Source: JAYODZ01 sp965660195 (lineage in GTDB: Bacteria; Pseudomonadota; Alphaproteobacteria; RS24). Taken from it: DNA of 15,147 nucleotides. The position numbers and the translations under genes were made by a program. The stretch's first letter is position 1. Every line of letters begins with the position of its first letter. Shown here piece after piece: positions 7,396 to 14,600 of this stretch. The stretch covers positions 1 to 15,147 of the forward strand of contig CBFHZM010000042.1 in NCBI GenBank assembly GCA_965660195.1. The letters run 5' to 3'. The notes beneath the pieces are model-generated. The model did not search any database and was not told the DNA's origin. It saw only the letters and a list, made by a program, of their open reading frames with translations.

Positions 7396-8093
7396 AACTT
7401 CCTTGCCCCCTTGATCATTTCCCAAGCCTCATTAATAGCCGCCATGCGCGCGGTTGCGACATGCAGCATTTCCTGTGGCATGCCTCGCGCTTGTAACTGG
7501 TCGGGATGATTCTCACGCACAGCACGATAATACGCTGCCCGGATAGCACTGTCACTTGCGCTTGGTGTCTCGCCCAGAACTAAATACGGGTCTTTGATCT
7601 CGCCTTGCCCATGGCGCGAAGCGATCATGGCAAAGCGCGCTTCATCGATCTCGAAAATCTCCGCGACAATTTCCAGAAATTGTTTCTCAGCTGGGTGCAA
7701 TATCCCATCCGCATAGGCGATAAATAAAAGAGCATCGAGGACATCTTCAAGCACTTGCGGTCGATCGCGATATAGATCAGCGATCTGGCGAGCATAGGCG
7801 TCGAAACCAGCAACATCGCCTTGCGCCAACCGAAACACTCGTTCCATATTGACGCGCTCCTTTTCTGGTACGCGTAACACTTGATGCACCGCCTCGATCT
7901 CAATCGGTGCGACACTACCATCGGCACGCGTCATTTTGGCTGCCAAAGCAATCAACGCAATGGTGAAGGCGACATCGTCATCGCCTAATCGATCCATGAA
8001 AAAATGTCCGACCAGCCCGCCAACCAGCGCTCCTGGAACGCCCCCGAGCGCATATCCTGCTGCAATACCCGCCATTTTTCCCCATAGGGACAT
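7392..8093 (-). CDS. djlA: DjlA-type membrane-anchored J-domain co-chaperone (TerB + DnaJ)
   Basis: A 233-residue protein with the DjlA domain order. A Gly-rich hydrophobic N-terminal segment (about 5-34, with GYALGGVPGALVGGLVGH) probably anchors it in the inner membrane. A TerB-like helical domain at about 40-150 contains acidic ADGSVAPIE and ADGILHPAE repeats. A C-terminal J domain at about 168-230 carries the essential HPD at 196-198. J domains stimulate the ATPase of DnaK, and E. coli DjlA affects envelope stress signalling. What this protein delivers to DnaK is unknown. A strong AAAGGAG lies 6 bases before the ATG at 8093. The gene is 50 bp after metH, the widest gap in the run, and its stop overlaps the rpiA start by four bases. 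The family call is firm; strict orthology to E. coli DjlA is less so. Confidence 0.88.
   Translation of the reverse strand: MSLWGKMAGIAAGYALGGVPGALVGGLVGHFFMDRLGDDDVAFTIALIALAAKMTRADGSVAPIEIEAVHQVLRVPEKERVNMERVFRLAQGDVAGFDAYARQIADLYRDRPQVLEDVLDALLFIAYADGILHPAEKQFLEIVAEIFEIDEARFAMIASRHGQGEIKDPYLVLGETPSASDSAIRAAYYRAVRENHPDQLQARGMPQEMLHVATARMAAINEAWEMIKGARKL
7398..7404 (-). promoter_or_regulatory. Ribosome binding site deciding the rpiA start
   Basis: AAGGAAG on the minus strand, two bases before the ATG at 7395 and inside the end of djlA. The close spacing together with the ATGA overlap supports re-initiation by ribosomes finishing djlA. Confidence 0.55.
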
Positions 8094-8143
8094 GCAACGC
8101 TCCTTTGCCTTATTCGCTTTATAGGCCGAATGGCCGCCGATCG

Positions 8144-11100
8144 CTAGGGCGTGTAATTGAGAATCGGCGCCAACCAGCGCTCGCAGTCGCGAAGCGACAT
8201 AGCTTTACGCCGGGCATAATCTTCAACCTGATCGCGACCAATTTTGCCGACGCCAAAATACTGGGCTTCGGGGTGGGCAAAATACAACCCTGACACGGAC
8301 GCACCAGGCCACATGGCAAAGCTCGAAGTAAGTTTAATTCCGGCATTTTTCTCGACCTCAAGGAGATCAAAAATAATCTGCTTCTCGGTATGATCTGGCT
8401 GCGCCGGATAGCCGGGGGCTGGCCGAATGCCTTTATAAGCTTCATCAATCAGCGCCTGGTTATCGAGATCTTCATCAGACGCGTAACCCCAAAACTCGGT
8501 CCGCACCCTTTGGTGCAGACGCTCAGCAAAAGCCTCCGCCAAGCGGTCAGCCAAAGCTTTCGACATAATACTATTGTAATCATCGCCATCCGCCTCGAAG
8601 GTGCGGGCGAGATCATCCTCACCATGCCCAGCGGTGACCGCAAATCCGCCAACATAGTCGGCAATACCACTACCGCAAGGCGCAACGAAATCCGCCAAGG
8701 CAAAATTAGGTCGCCCGCCCTCTTGGCGTTTCATTTGTTGCCGCAGACTATGCAGACGCGTGCGCTCATGCTGGCGACTATCATCCGTATAAATCACAAT
8801 ATCGTCGCCATCACGATTAGCCGGGAAAAACCCGAAAACTGCACGAGCCTCGATAAGCTTTTCGCCGATCATGCGGTCGAGCAGTTGATTAGCATCATGA
8901 TACAGCGTGCGAGCAGCTTCGCCGACAATCTCGTCTTGTAGGATATTAGGGTATTTACCATGCAAATCCCAACTTTGGAAAAAGGGCGTCCAATCAATGT
9001 AGCGCCGTAATTCCTCAAGATTATAGTCAATAAGCGTTTGGGTGCCCAAGACGCGCGGTGCCACCGGTGGCGACTGGGAAAAATTAACCTTGGCTGCATT
9101 CGCGCGGGCCTCTTCCAGTGTCGCCCGCTCGCGCGCTTCCTGCTGGCGTCCATGCGACACAGCCAGGGCTTCATATTCCGTGCGAATTTCTGCTTGATAG
9201 CCAGCCCCCGCCTCTTCCGAGAGGAGACGCGACGCGACACCGACCGCGCGACTAGCATCGGTCACATAAACCACCTGGCCGCGCTTATAATTCGGATTAA
9301 TCTTCACCGCTGTATGAATTTTTGACGTTGTCGCCCCGCCGATCAGCAGAGGCACCGAAAAGCCCGAGCGCTCCATTTCAGCGGCCACATAGCACATCTC
9401 ATCGAGGCTCGGTGTGATCAAACCCGACAGACCAATAATATCAACTTGTTCTTGCTTGGCGCGATCGAGAATGTCTGCAGCTGGCACCATAACCCCCATA
9501 TCGATCACTTCAAAGCCATTGCACTGCAACACCACACCTACAATATTTTTACCAATGTCATGTACATCGCCTTTGACCGTCGCCATCAGAACCTTGCCGG
9601 CTGAGCGTCTTTCCTCGCCAGCCTGTTTCTCAGCCTCCATAAAGGGCTCAAGATAGGCAACTGCGCGTTTCATCACGCGGGCTGACTTCACCACTTGTGG
9701 CAAGAACATTTTGCCAGCGCCAAATAATTCCCCAACGTGGTTCATGCCGTCCATCAAGGGCCCTTCAATCACCTCAAGCGGGCGCGCCATGGCTTGCCGC
9801 GCCTCCTCCGTATCGGCCTCAATAAAGTCGGTAATGCCATTGACGAGGGCATAGTTGAGGCGGGCTGTAACCTCGACATTGCGCCAGTCGAGATTAGCGA
9901 CCTGCGCCTGCGCGCCCTGCCCGCGAAACGCTTCGGCGACCCCTAACAAGCGATCGGTACTGTCGTCGCGACGGTTCAACAAGACATCTTCGACCGCCTC
10001 GAGTAACTCTGGTTCGATTTCTTGGTAAATAGCAAGCTGACCCGCATTGACAATCCCCATATCCATGCCCGCGCCGATTGCATGATAAAGAAACGCCGCG
10101 TGCATGGCCTCACGCACGCGATCATTGCCGCGAAATGAAAATGAAATATTGGAAACGCCACCAGAGACATGCGCATGCGGGAGTGTTTGCCGAATGGCGC
10201 GCGCCGCATCGATAAAGTCGTTGGCGTAATTATTGTGCTCCTCAATGCCCGTCGCGACGGCAAAAATATTAGGGTCAAAAATAATGTCTTCTGGTGGAAA
10301 ATCGAGCTTTTCAGTCAGCAATTTATATGACCGCGTACAAATTTCGATTTTCCGCGCCGCTGTATCGGCCTGGCCCTGCTCGTCAAAAGCCATCACAATG
10401 ACAGCTGCGCCATAGCGCCGACAGGCTTTCGCATACTCGAGAAAGCTCTCTTCACCTTCCTTTAAAGAGATCGAATTAACGATCGCCTTGCCCTGCACGC
10501 ATTTGAGGCCGGCTTCAATTACTTCCCATTTCGAGCTATCGATCATCACTGGCACACGGGCGATATCCGGCTCGGTCGCGATGAGGTTCAAAAATGTCCG
10601 CATCGCCTCTACGCCATCCAGCATGCCCTCGTCCATATTGACATCAATAATTTGCGCGCCGTTTTCAACCTGTTGCCGAGCAACATCGAGCGCCGCCTCA
10701 TAGTCGCCCTCAGTAATCAGGCGGCGAAATTTCGCCGAGCCGGTGACATTGGTGCGCTCGCCAATATTTACAAAAGGAATTTCGGGCGTCAGCGTAAATG
10801 GTTCGAGGCCAGACAAACGCATCCGGCGTGGCGGCGTGGCGGGTGTGCGCGGCGCCGCGCCATCAATTATGTCAGCTATGCGGGCAATGTGATCCGGCGT
10901 TGTGCCGCAACAGCCGCCGATGATATTTAGAAAGCCCGACTGCGCAAACTCGGCGATAATGTCGCCCATTTCTTGCGCCGTCTGATCATACTCACCAAAA
11001 GCATTGGGTAGACCGGCATTGGGGTAAATGCATGTCCGCGTTTCAGATATACGTGAAATCTCGGCGACATAGGGACGAAGCTCGTCTGCTCCCAAGGCAC

Positions 11101-11848
11101 AATTAAGGCCAACTGCAAAGGGCTTGGCGTGCCGCACGCTGTTCCAAAACGCTTCCGTCGTTTGCCCAGATAAAGTCCGCCCCGAGCGGTCGGTAATCGT
11201 TCCTGATATAATCAATGGCAACTCGATGCCAAGCGCCTCAAAAACATCCAGAACAGCATGGATTGCCGCCTTGGCATTTAGCGTATCGAACACCGTTTCG
11301 ATTAAAATCAAGTCAGCGCCGCCATCAATCAAACCGCGCGCAGCCTCAGCATAGGCGTGCTTTAAGTCATCATAGGTAACCAAGCGGGCGCTCGGATTGT
11401 TGACATCGGGCGAAATACTCGCCGTCCGATTGGTCGGGCCGATAGCACCTGCAACATATCGGGGACGCTTGGGATCTTTGGCTTCAAAGCTATCGGCCGC
11501 CGACCGCGCCAGACGCGCCGCCTCGCAGTTCAAGCGATAGGCATAGTCCTCAAGTGCATAATCTGCTTGTGCAATTGATGTCGATGAAAAGCTGTTGGTC
11601 TCAATAATATCACTGCCGGCCGCGAGATAGGCCTCATGAATAGCCGTGATGATCTCGGGTTTTGTTAAACAGAGAATGTCGTTATTGCCCTTAAGATCAT
11701 GATTATGATCGATGAATTCTTGACCACGAAAATCGGCCTCTTCGAGCTTATGACGTTGCACCATGGTGCCCAGAGCACCATCGAGCATTAGAATACGCTG
11801 GTTGGCAATGTTTTCGAGAGCCGTAAGGCGGTCTTTACGCGTCCACAT
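8144..11848 (-). CDS. metH: Cobalamin-dependent methionine synthase, full length
   Basis: Transfers a methyl group from 5-methyltetrahydrofolate through cobalamin to homocysteine, making methionine. The 1234 residues include all four modules in one chain. The homocysteine domain (about 10-330) has zinc ligands Cys250 and Cys313/Cys314 (GGCCGTTPDH). The pterin-binding domain (about 355-620) has VNIGERTNVTG and DVNMDEGMLDG. The cobalamin cap and Rossmann domain (about 650-890) has DVHDIGKNIVG, with His763 as the lower cobalt ligand. The SAM-binding reactivation domain (about 930-1234) has RPAPGYPAQPDH at 1142-1153. Some alphaproteobacteria split MetH into separate proteins; this one is not split. 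The ATG at 11848 lies inside the end of metF (14-bp overlap), with GAAGG 12 bases upstream, a rather long spacing that suggests coupling to metF translation. A cobalamin supply is implied but no B12 genes are in the window. Confidence 0.98.
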   Translation of the reverse strand: MWTRKDRLTALENIANQRILMLDGALGTMVQRHKLEEADFRGQEFIDHNHDLKGNNDILCLTKPEIITAIHEAYLAAGSDIIETNSFSSTSIAQADYALEDYAYRLNCEAARLARSAADSFEAKDPKRPRYVAGAIGPTNRTASISPDVNNPSARLVTYDDLKHAYAEAARGLIDGGADLILIETVFDTLNAKAAIHAVLDVFEALGIELPLIISGTITDRSGRTLSGQTTEAFWNSVRHAKPFAVGLNCALGADELRPYVAEISRISETRTCIYPNAGLPNAFGEYDQTAQEMGDIIAEFAQSGFLNIIGGCCGTTPDHIARIADIIDGAAPRTPATPPRRMRLSGLEPFTLTPEIPFVNIGERTNVTGSAKFRRLITEGDYEAALDVARQQVENGAQIIDVNMDEGMLDGVEAMRTFLNLIATEPDIARVPVMIDSSKWEVIEAGLKCVQGKAIVNSISLKEGEESFLEYAKACRRYGAAVIVMAFDEQGQADTAARKIEICTRSYKLLTEKLDFPPEDIIFDPNIFAVATGIEEHNNYANDFIDAARAIRQTLPHAHVSGGVSNISFSFRGNDRVREAMHAAFLYHAIGAGMDMGIVNAGQLAIYQEIEPELLEAVEDVLLNRRDDSTDRLLGVAEAFRGQGAQAQVANLDWRNVEVTARLNYALVNGITDFIEADTEEARQAMARPLEVIEGPLMDGMNHVGELFGAGKMFLPQVVKSARVMKRAVAYLEPFMEAEKQAGEERRSAGKVLMATVKGDVHDIGKNIVGVVLQCNGFEVIDMGVMVPAADILDRAKQEQVDIIGLSGLITPSLDEMCYVAAEMERSGFSVPLLIGGATTSKIHTAVKINPNYKRGQVVYVTDASRAVGVASRLLSEEAGAGYQAEIRTEYEALAVSHGRQQEARERATLEEARANAAKVNFSQSPPVAPRVLGTQTLIDYNLEELRRYIDWTPFFQSWDLHGKYPNILQDEIVGEAARTLYHDANQLLDRMIGEKLIEARAVFGFFPANRDGDDIVIYTDDSRQHERTRLHSLRQQMKRQEGGRPNFALADFVAPCGSGIADYVGGFAVTAGHGEDDLARTFEADGDDYNSIMSKALADRLAEAFAERLHQRVRTEFWGYASDEDLDNQALIDEAYKGIRPAPGYPAQPDHTEKQIIFDLLEVEKNAGIKLTSSFAMWPGASVSGLYFAHPEAQYFGVGKIGRDQVEDYARRKAMSLRDCERWLAPILNYTP

Positions 11849-12695
11849 GATAATCGTGTACCTTCAGTTCCATCATTAATTGACTGGCAAACTCAGCCTG
11901 ATTGAGGGTGTAAATATGAATGCCTTGAAAGCCAGCCCGCAACAGACGGTCGCATTGCTCGAGCGCCACCGTTAAGGCGACATCGCGGCGGGCTGGCAAG
12001 TCATCCTCAAGCCCCGCAAACCGGGCCCGCAAATGATCCGGTACATGCGCGCCACATTTCTCGGCCATGCGGAACGCGCCCGTGAAATTCGTTGTCGGCA
12101 TAATGCCTGGCAAGACATCAATCTCGAGCTTTTCGGCAAGGATCAGATCCCGGAACCGTAACAACGCCTCGTCATCGAAACAAAATTGGGTAATTGCGCG
12201 GGTCGCACCAGCCTCGGCTTTCGCGCGCAACAAGGATAAATCATGCATGATGGACGGCGAGTCTGGATGTTTTTCGGGATAGGCGCTGACCGACACATTA
12301 CCTACGCCACGCTCTCTCAAGGCCGCAACCAACTCGACAGTAGATTGGTACCCGTCAGGATGCGGTGCATAAGGCATGAAATCGGGCATGTCTCCCCGAA
12401 GTGCGACGATGTGATCAATACCGCTCGCGAGATATTCGTCGACAACTTTATTCACTTCGGCTTTCGTGGCTGATACGCAGGTTAAATGCGCAGCCGTCTT
12501 CAACCCGAATTCACTTTCGAGGCGCGTGACACAATCATGCGTGCGCTCCCGTGTTGTGCCCCCCGCGCCATAGGTCACAGAAACAAAATCAGGCTGGTAC
12601 GGCGCCAATATTGAAACGGACTGCCAAAGCGCTTGCTCCGCCGCCTCTGTCTTCGGTGGGAAGAATTCAAAAGAAAAGGATACCGTTTTGGTCAT
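11835..12695 (-). CDS. metF: 5,10-methylenetetrahydrofolate reductase
   Basis: Reduces 5,10-methylene- to 5-methyltetrahydrofolate, the methyl donor used by the MetH enzyme encoded next. The chosen start, ATG at 12695, gives 286 residues and the family-typical opening MTKTVSFSFEFFPPKT. The catalytic glutamate is Glu10 and the FAD-contacting Asp102 lies in ALRGDMP (E. coli Glu28 and Asp120). The FAD-site stretches VTYGAGGTTRERT, ITQFCFD and LPGIMPTTN are intact, and the protein ends in GIHIYTLNQAE. A longer reading from 12746 would overlap sahR and looks unlike the family. AAGGAA at 12705-12710 is 9 bases from the ATG. The sahR stop ends one base before the metF start (TGATATG), and metF overlaps metH by 14 bp. 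The trio is almost surely one transcript under the sahR promoter. Confidence 0.97.
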   Translation of the reverse strand: MTKTVSFSFEFFPPKTEAAEQALWQSVSILAPYQPDFVSVTYGAGGTTRERTHDCVTRLESEFGLKTAAHLTCVSATKAEVNKVVDEYLASGIDHIVALRGDMPDFMPYAPHPDGYQSTVELVAALRERGVGNVSVSAYPEKHPDSPSIMHDLSLLRAKAEAGATRAITQFCFDDEALLRFRDLILAEKLEIDVLPGIMPTTNFTGAFRMAEKCGAHVPDHLRARFAGLEDDLPARRDVALTVALEQCDRLLRAGFQGIHIYTLNQAEFASQLMMELKVHDYHVDA

Positions 12696-12696
12696 A

Positions 12697-13644
12697 TCAG
12701 ACTGTTCCTTGTTTCTCTGCCACCCAAAGTACGACCTCCAGCCCATCGCGAACTGATTTATTGATCATGTGCTCTGTGTGAAGCAAAGCGAGCCCATTGA
12801 ACTCGAGCCATTCTTCGATTTCGTCATTGCTGAACCCTAAGCGGCGATGCGCGTGTTCCTCGCGCAACCACTCTTTATTATGACTGGCAAAATCAGCAAT
12901 CATCAATCTGCCACCCGGTTTTAAGACCCGTGCCGCCTCCCGCATCACGAGCTCTGGATTATCGAGAAAATGCATAACCTGATGTAAAATCACGATATCG
13001 GCTGACGCGGCCGGTACCGATAGTGCCCCAATATCGGCTTGGCGCACCTGACAGTTTTCCAAACCCGCTTCCGAAATACGGGCCCGCGCCAGAGCCAACA
13101 TTTGAGTATTAAGATCGAAGCCGATCGCCTCCTCAGCCTGCGCGCCAAAACACTCGAGCATTCTCCCCGTACCCGTTCCAAGATCGATCAAACACTCAAG
13201 CGCATGAAGCGGAAAATACTCGATCATACGGGTTTCTATCTCTGTTTCCGGAACGTATAACGCCTGAACATCATTCCAGGTCGCTGCATTATCGGTAAAA
13301 TATTGGCCAGCGCGCTGTTGTCGCTCTTGTCGGATATCGTTCAATCGCGCCAAGTCCGCTTGCATGACGCCAGCATCGCTCTCGACATGCTGTAAAATTT
13401 GCGACAAAAATCGTCCCACGTTGCCACGACGCTCCAGACGGCAAAAAACCCAGCTACCTTCAGGGTAACGGTGCAACAACCCTGCATCAGCGAGCAGTCG
13501 GACATGACGTGAGACGCGGGGCTGACTTTGACGTAACACATAAGTCAGTTCACCAATGGTCAACTCACCATGATCCAGAATCGATAACATTCGGAGTCTG
13601 CTGGGTTCGCCGGCGGCGCGAAGTATATCTAAAACTTGATCCAT
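12697..13644 (-). CDS. sahR: ArsR-family regulator fused to a methyltransferase-like domain, SahR type
   Basis: Predicted repressor of the SAM cycle. SahR, described in Proteobacteria, binds S-adenosylhomocysteine through a domain derived from methyltransferases and then releases DNA, switching on metF, metH/metE, ahcY and metK. The 315-residue chain from ATG 13644 has an ArsR winged helix at about 5-85, with recognition helix QSQPRVSRHVRLLADAGL. A linker follows, then a class I methyltransferase fold at about 145-255. That fold has the SAM/SAH-binding LIDLGTGTGRML at 152-163, a GFDLN acidic turn, and a conserved HQVMHFLDNP and LKPGGRLMIADF stretch. No metal-binding cysteine motif like that of ArsR or SmtB is visible in the helix. 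The gene heads the run, is followed after 1 bp by metF, and has a perfect palindrome in its promoter, so it should control itself and the genes behind it. A frame extension gives a TTG start three codons earlier. Confidence 0.88.
   Translation of the reverse strand: MDQVLDILRAAGEPSRLRMLSILDHGELTIGELTYVLRQSQPRVSRHVRLLADAGLLHRYPEGSWVFCRLERRGNVGRFLSQILQHVESDAGVMQADLARLNDIRQERQQRAGQYFTDNAATWNDVQALYVPETEIETRMIEYFPLHALECLIDLGTGTGRMLECFGAQAEEAIGFDLNTQMLALARARISEAGLENCQVRQADIGALSVPAASADIVILHQVMHFLDNPELVMREAARVLKPGGRLMIADFASHNKEWLREEHAHRRLGFSNDEIEEWLEFNGLALLHTEHMINKSVRDGLEVVLWVAEKQGTV
12705..12710 (-). promoter_or_regulatory. Ribosome binding site deciding the metF start
   Basis: AAGGAA on the minus strand, 9 bases before the ATG at 12695 and inside the last codons of sahR. 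It supports the short, family-like N-terminus. Confidence 0.55.
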
Positions 13645-13651
13645 CTCGATC

Positions 13652-13681
13652 AAAATACATAAAGATATCTTTATGTGTCAA
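13652..13681 (-). promoter_or_regulatory. sahR-metF-metH promoter (-35 TTGACA, -10 TATTTT)
   Basis: On the minus strand a consensus TTGACA lies at 13681-13676. It is followed after 18 bases by TATTTT at 13657-13652, which matches four of six -10 positions. The spacer is almost exactly filled by the palindromic operator. A start site about 7 bases past the -10 would fall at 13644-13645, at the sahR ATG itself. The -35 is convincing; the -10 is weaker. Confidence 0.7.
13657..13676. promoter_or_regulatory. 20-bp perfect palindrome, putative SahR operator
   Basis: Each half reads ACATAAAGAT, and the second half is its exact reverse complement (ATCTTTATGT). There is no mismatch across 20 bases, and the symmetry stops one base further out. 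It sits between -35 and -10 of the sahR promoter, 12 bases before the sahR ATG, where a bound dimer would block RNA polymerase. As I recall it, the published SahR motif is an A+T-rich palindrome of this kind; I could not compare it here. The same site is about 200 bp from mlaA on the other strand, probably too far to control that gene. Confidence 0.82.
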
Positions 13682-13874
13682 GAGACCAGGTGCAGTTTTA
13701 CGAATTTAAGTCATTGCTAAAGAAACATTGTTTCCTTGCGACAGCATCACGCGGCGCAAATCGCGCCTCACAATTGCCTCAAACATTTTTTTAATATATG
13801 AGATGAATACTTTGAATTGCTAGTAATTGCGTCATTTAGATCCTGATCATCCGCTAGCTTGCAGGGGATACGCT
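13682..13874 (+). promoter_or_regulatory. mlaA upstream region, promoter not resolved
   Basis: The spacer is A+T rich, particularly around 13785-13815. A possible -35 TTGCCT (13774-13779) with TATGAG (13797-13802) 17 bases on is the best plus-strand pair I see, but it is weak. A short GC stem, GGCGC (13753-13757) with GCGCC (13763-13767) around a 5-base loop, has no T run and is not a terminator. No RNA gene or small ORF with a ribosome site is apparent. Confidence 0.25.
13863..13868 (+). promoter_or_regulatory. Ribosome binding site deciding the mlaA start
   Basis: AGGGGA lies 6 bases before ATG 13875. It decides against the longer reading from a TTG at 13827, whose 16 extra residues would come before an otherwise normal signal peptide. 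Confidence 0.6.
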
Positions 13875-14591
13875 ATGTTTCGTGCCATTTTATTAGTCAT
13901 TCTGCTTTTGATCTCAACTAAACCGGGGATGGCGAACACATCTAACCAAGATCCCTTTGAGACTTTTAATCGCAAATCCTTTGCCGTACATCAATTTCTT
14001 GATACCTATTTCGCGCGGCCCGTGGCACTGACATATCGTACGATTGTTCCCAACCCAGCGCGCACGGCTGTCGGCAATTTCTTCAGTAATATCTCCGAAC
14101 CCGTGACCATGGCCAACGCTTTGGCGCAAGGGGAATGGAAAAGGTTTGCGCAATCGAGCGGGCGCCTCATTATCAACTCTACCTTCGGCCTTCTTGGCTT
14201 GATCGACATGGCGTCTTATTTCGGGATTGATAACCCTCGCGAAGACACCGACCAGACCCTCGCTATCGCTGGCATTCCATCGGGGCCCTATCTTTTTATT
14301 CCGCTTCTCGGCCCAACAACGCCACGCCATTTAATTGGCCGCGGCGTTGACTTTGCCCTAACACCGTATTCACATTTTGACCAATGGGAAGATCGCGACG
14401 GCGCCACCGCCCTCAATGTCTTGCATACACGCTCAGAACTAATCGACCCGCTCGATAACCTTAGCAAAACCTCAGCCGATCTCTACACCAGTTTCCGCAG
14501 CTTTTACTTTCAAAACAGAGAGTCGGAAATCAACAATGGTGAAATTGTCATGGAAAACTTACCTGACGTCTTAGATATGGGAGATGAGTAG
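13875..14591 (+). CDS. mlaA: MlaA (VacJ) family outer-membrane lipid-asymmetry protein
   Basis: MlaA removes mislocalised phospholipids from the outer leaflet of the outer membrane and hands them to periplasmic MlaC. From ATG 13875 the protein has 238 residues. A hydrophobic signal segment covers about 3-14, with a likely cleavage at GMA (18-20). The family signature follows: DPFETFNRKSFAVHQFLD at 26-43, RPVALTYRTIVPNPAR at 48-63, NFFSNISEPV, LIINSTFGLLGLIDMASYFG and GIPSGPYLFIPLLGPTTPR. Unlike E. coli MlaA there is no Leu-x-x-Cys lipobox; the mature sequence begins near NTSNQ and the signal peptide contains no cysteine. The DFGQTL of many relatives reads DTDQTL. The acidic tail (ENLPDVLDMGDE) looks like a normal end. 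mlaC begins 9 bp after its stop, and the two are surely co-transcribed. Confidence 0.93.
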   Translation: MFRAILLVILLLISTKPGMANTSNQDPFETFNRKSFAVHQFLDTYFARPVALTYRTIVPNPARTAVGNFFSNISEPVTMANALAQGEWKRFAQSSGRLIINSTFGLLGLIDMASYFGIDNPREDTDQTLAIAGIPSGPYLFIPLLGPTTPRHLIGRGVDFALTPYSHFDQWEDRDGATALNVLHTRSELIDPLDNLSKTSADLYTSFRSFYFQNRESEINNGEIVMENLPDVLDMGDE

Positions 14592-14600
14592 GAAATAAAA

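Noticed and set aside
8094..8143. Possible terminator between metH and djlA (GGCC-ATTC-GGCC)
   Set aside because: The stem is only four base pairs and has no T run, so it is not enough to split the run.
8390..8941. 183-codon plus-strand ORF inside metH
   Set aside because: It is antisense to the conserved MetH activation domain and has no independent evidence.
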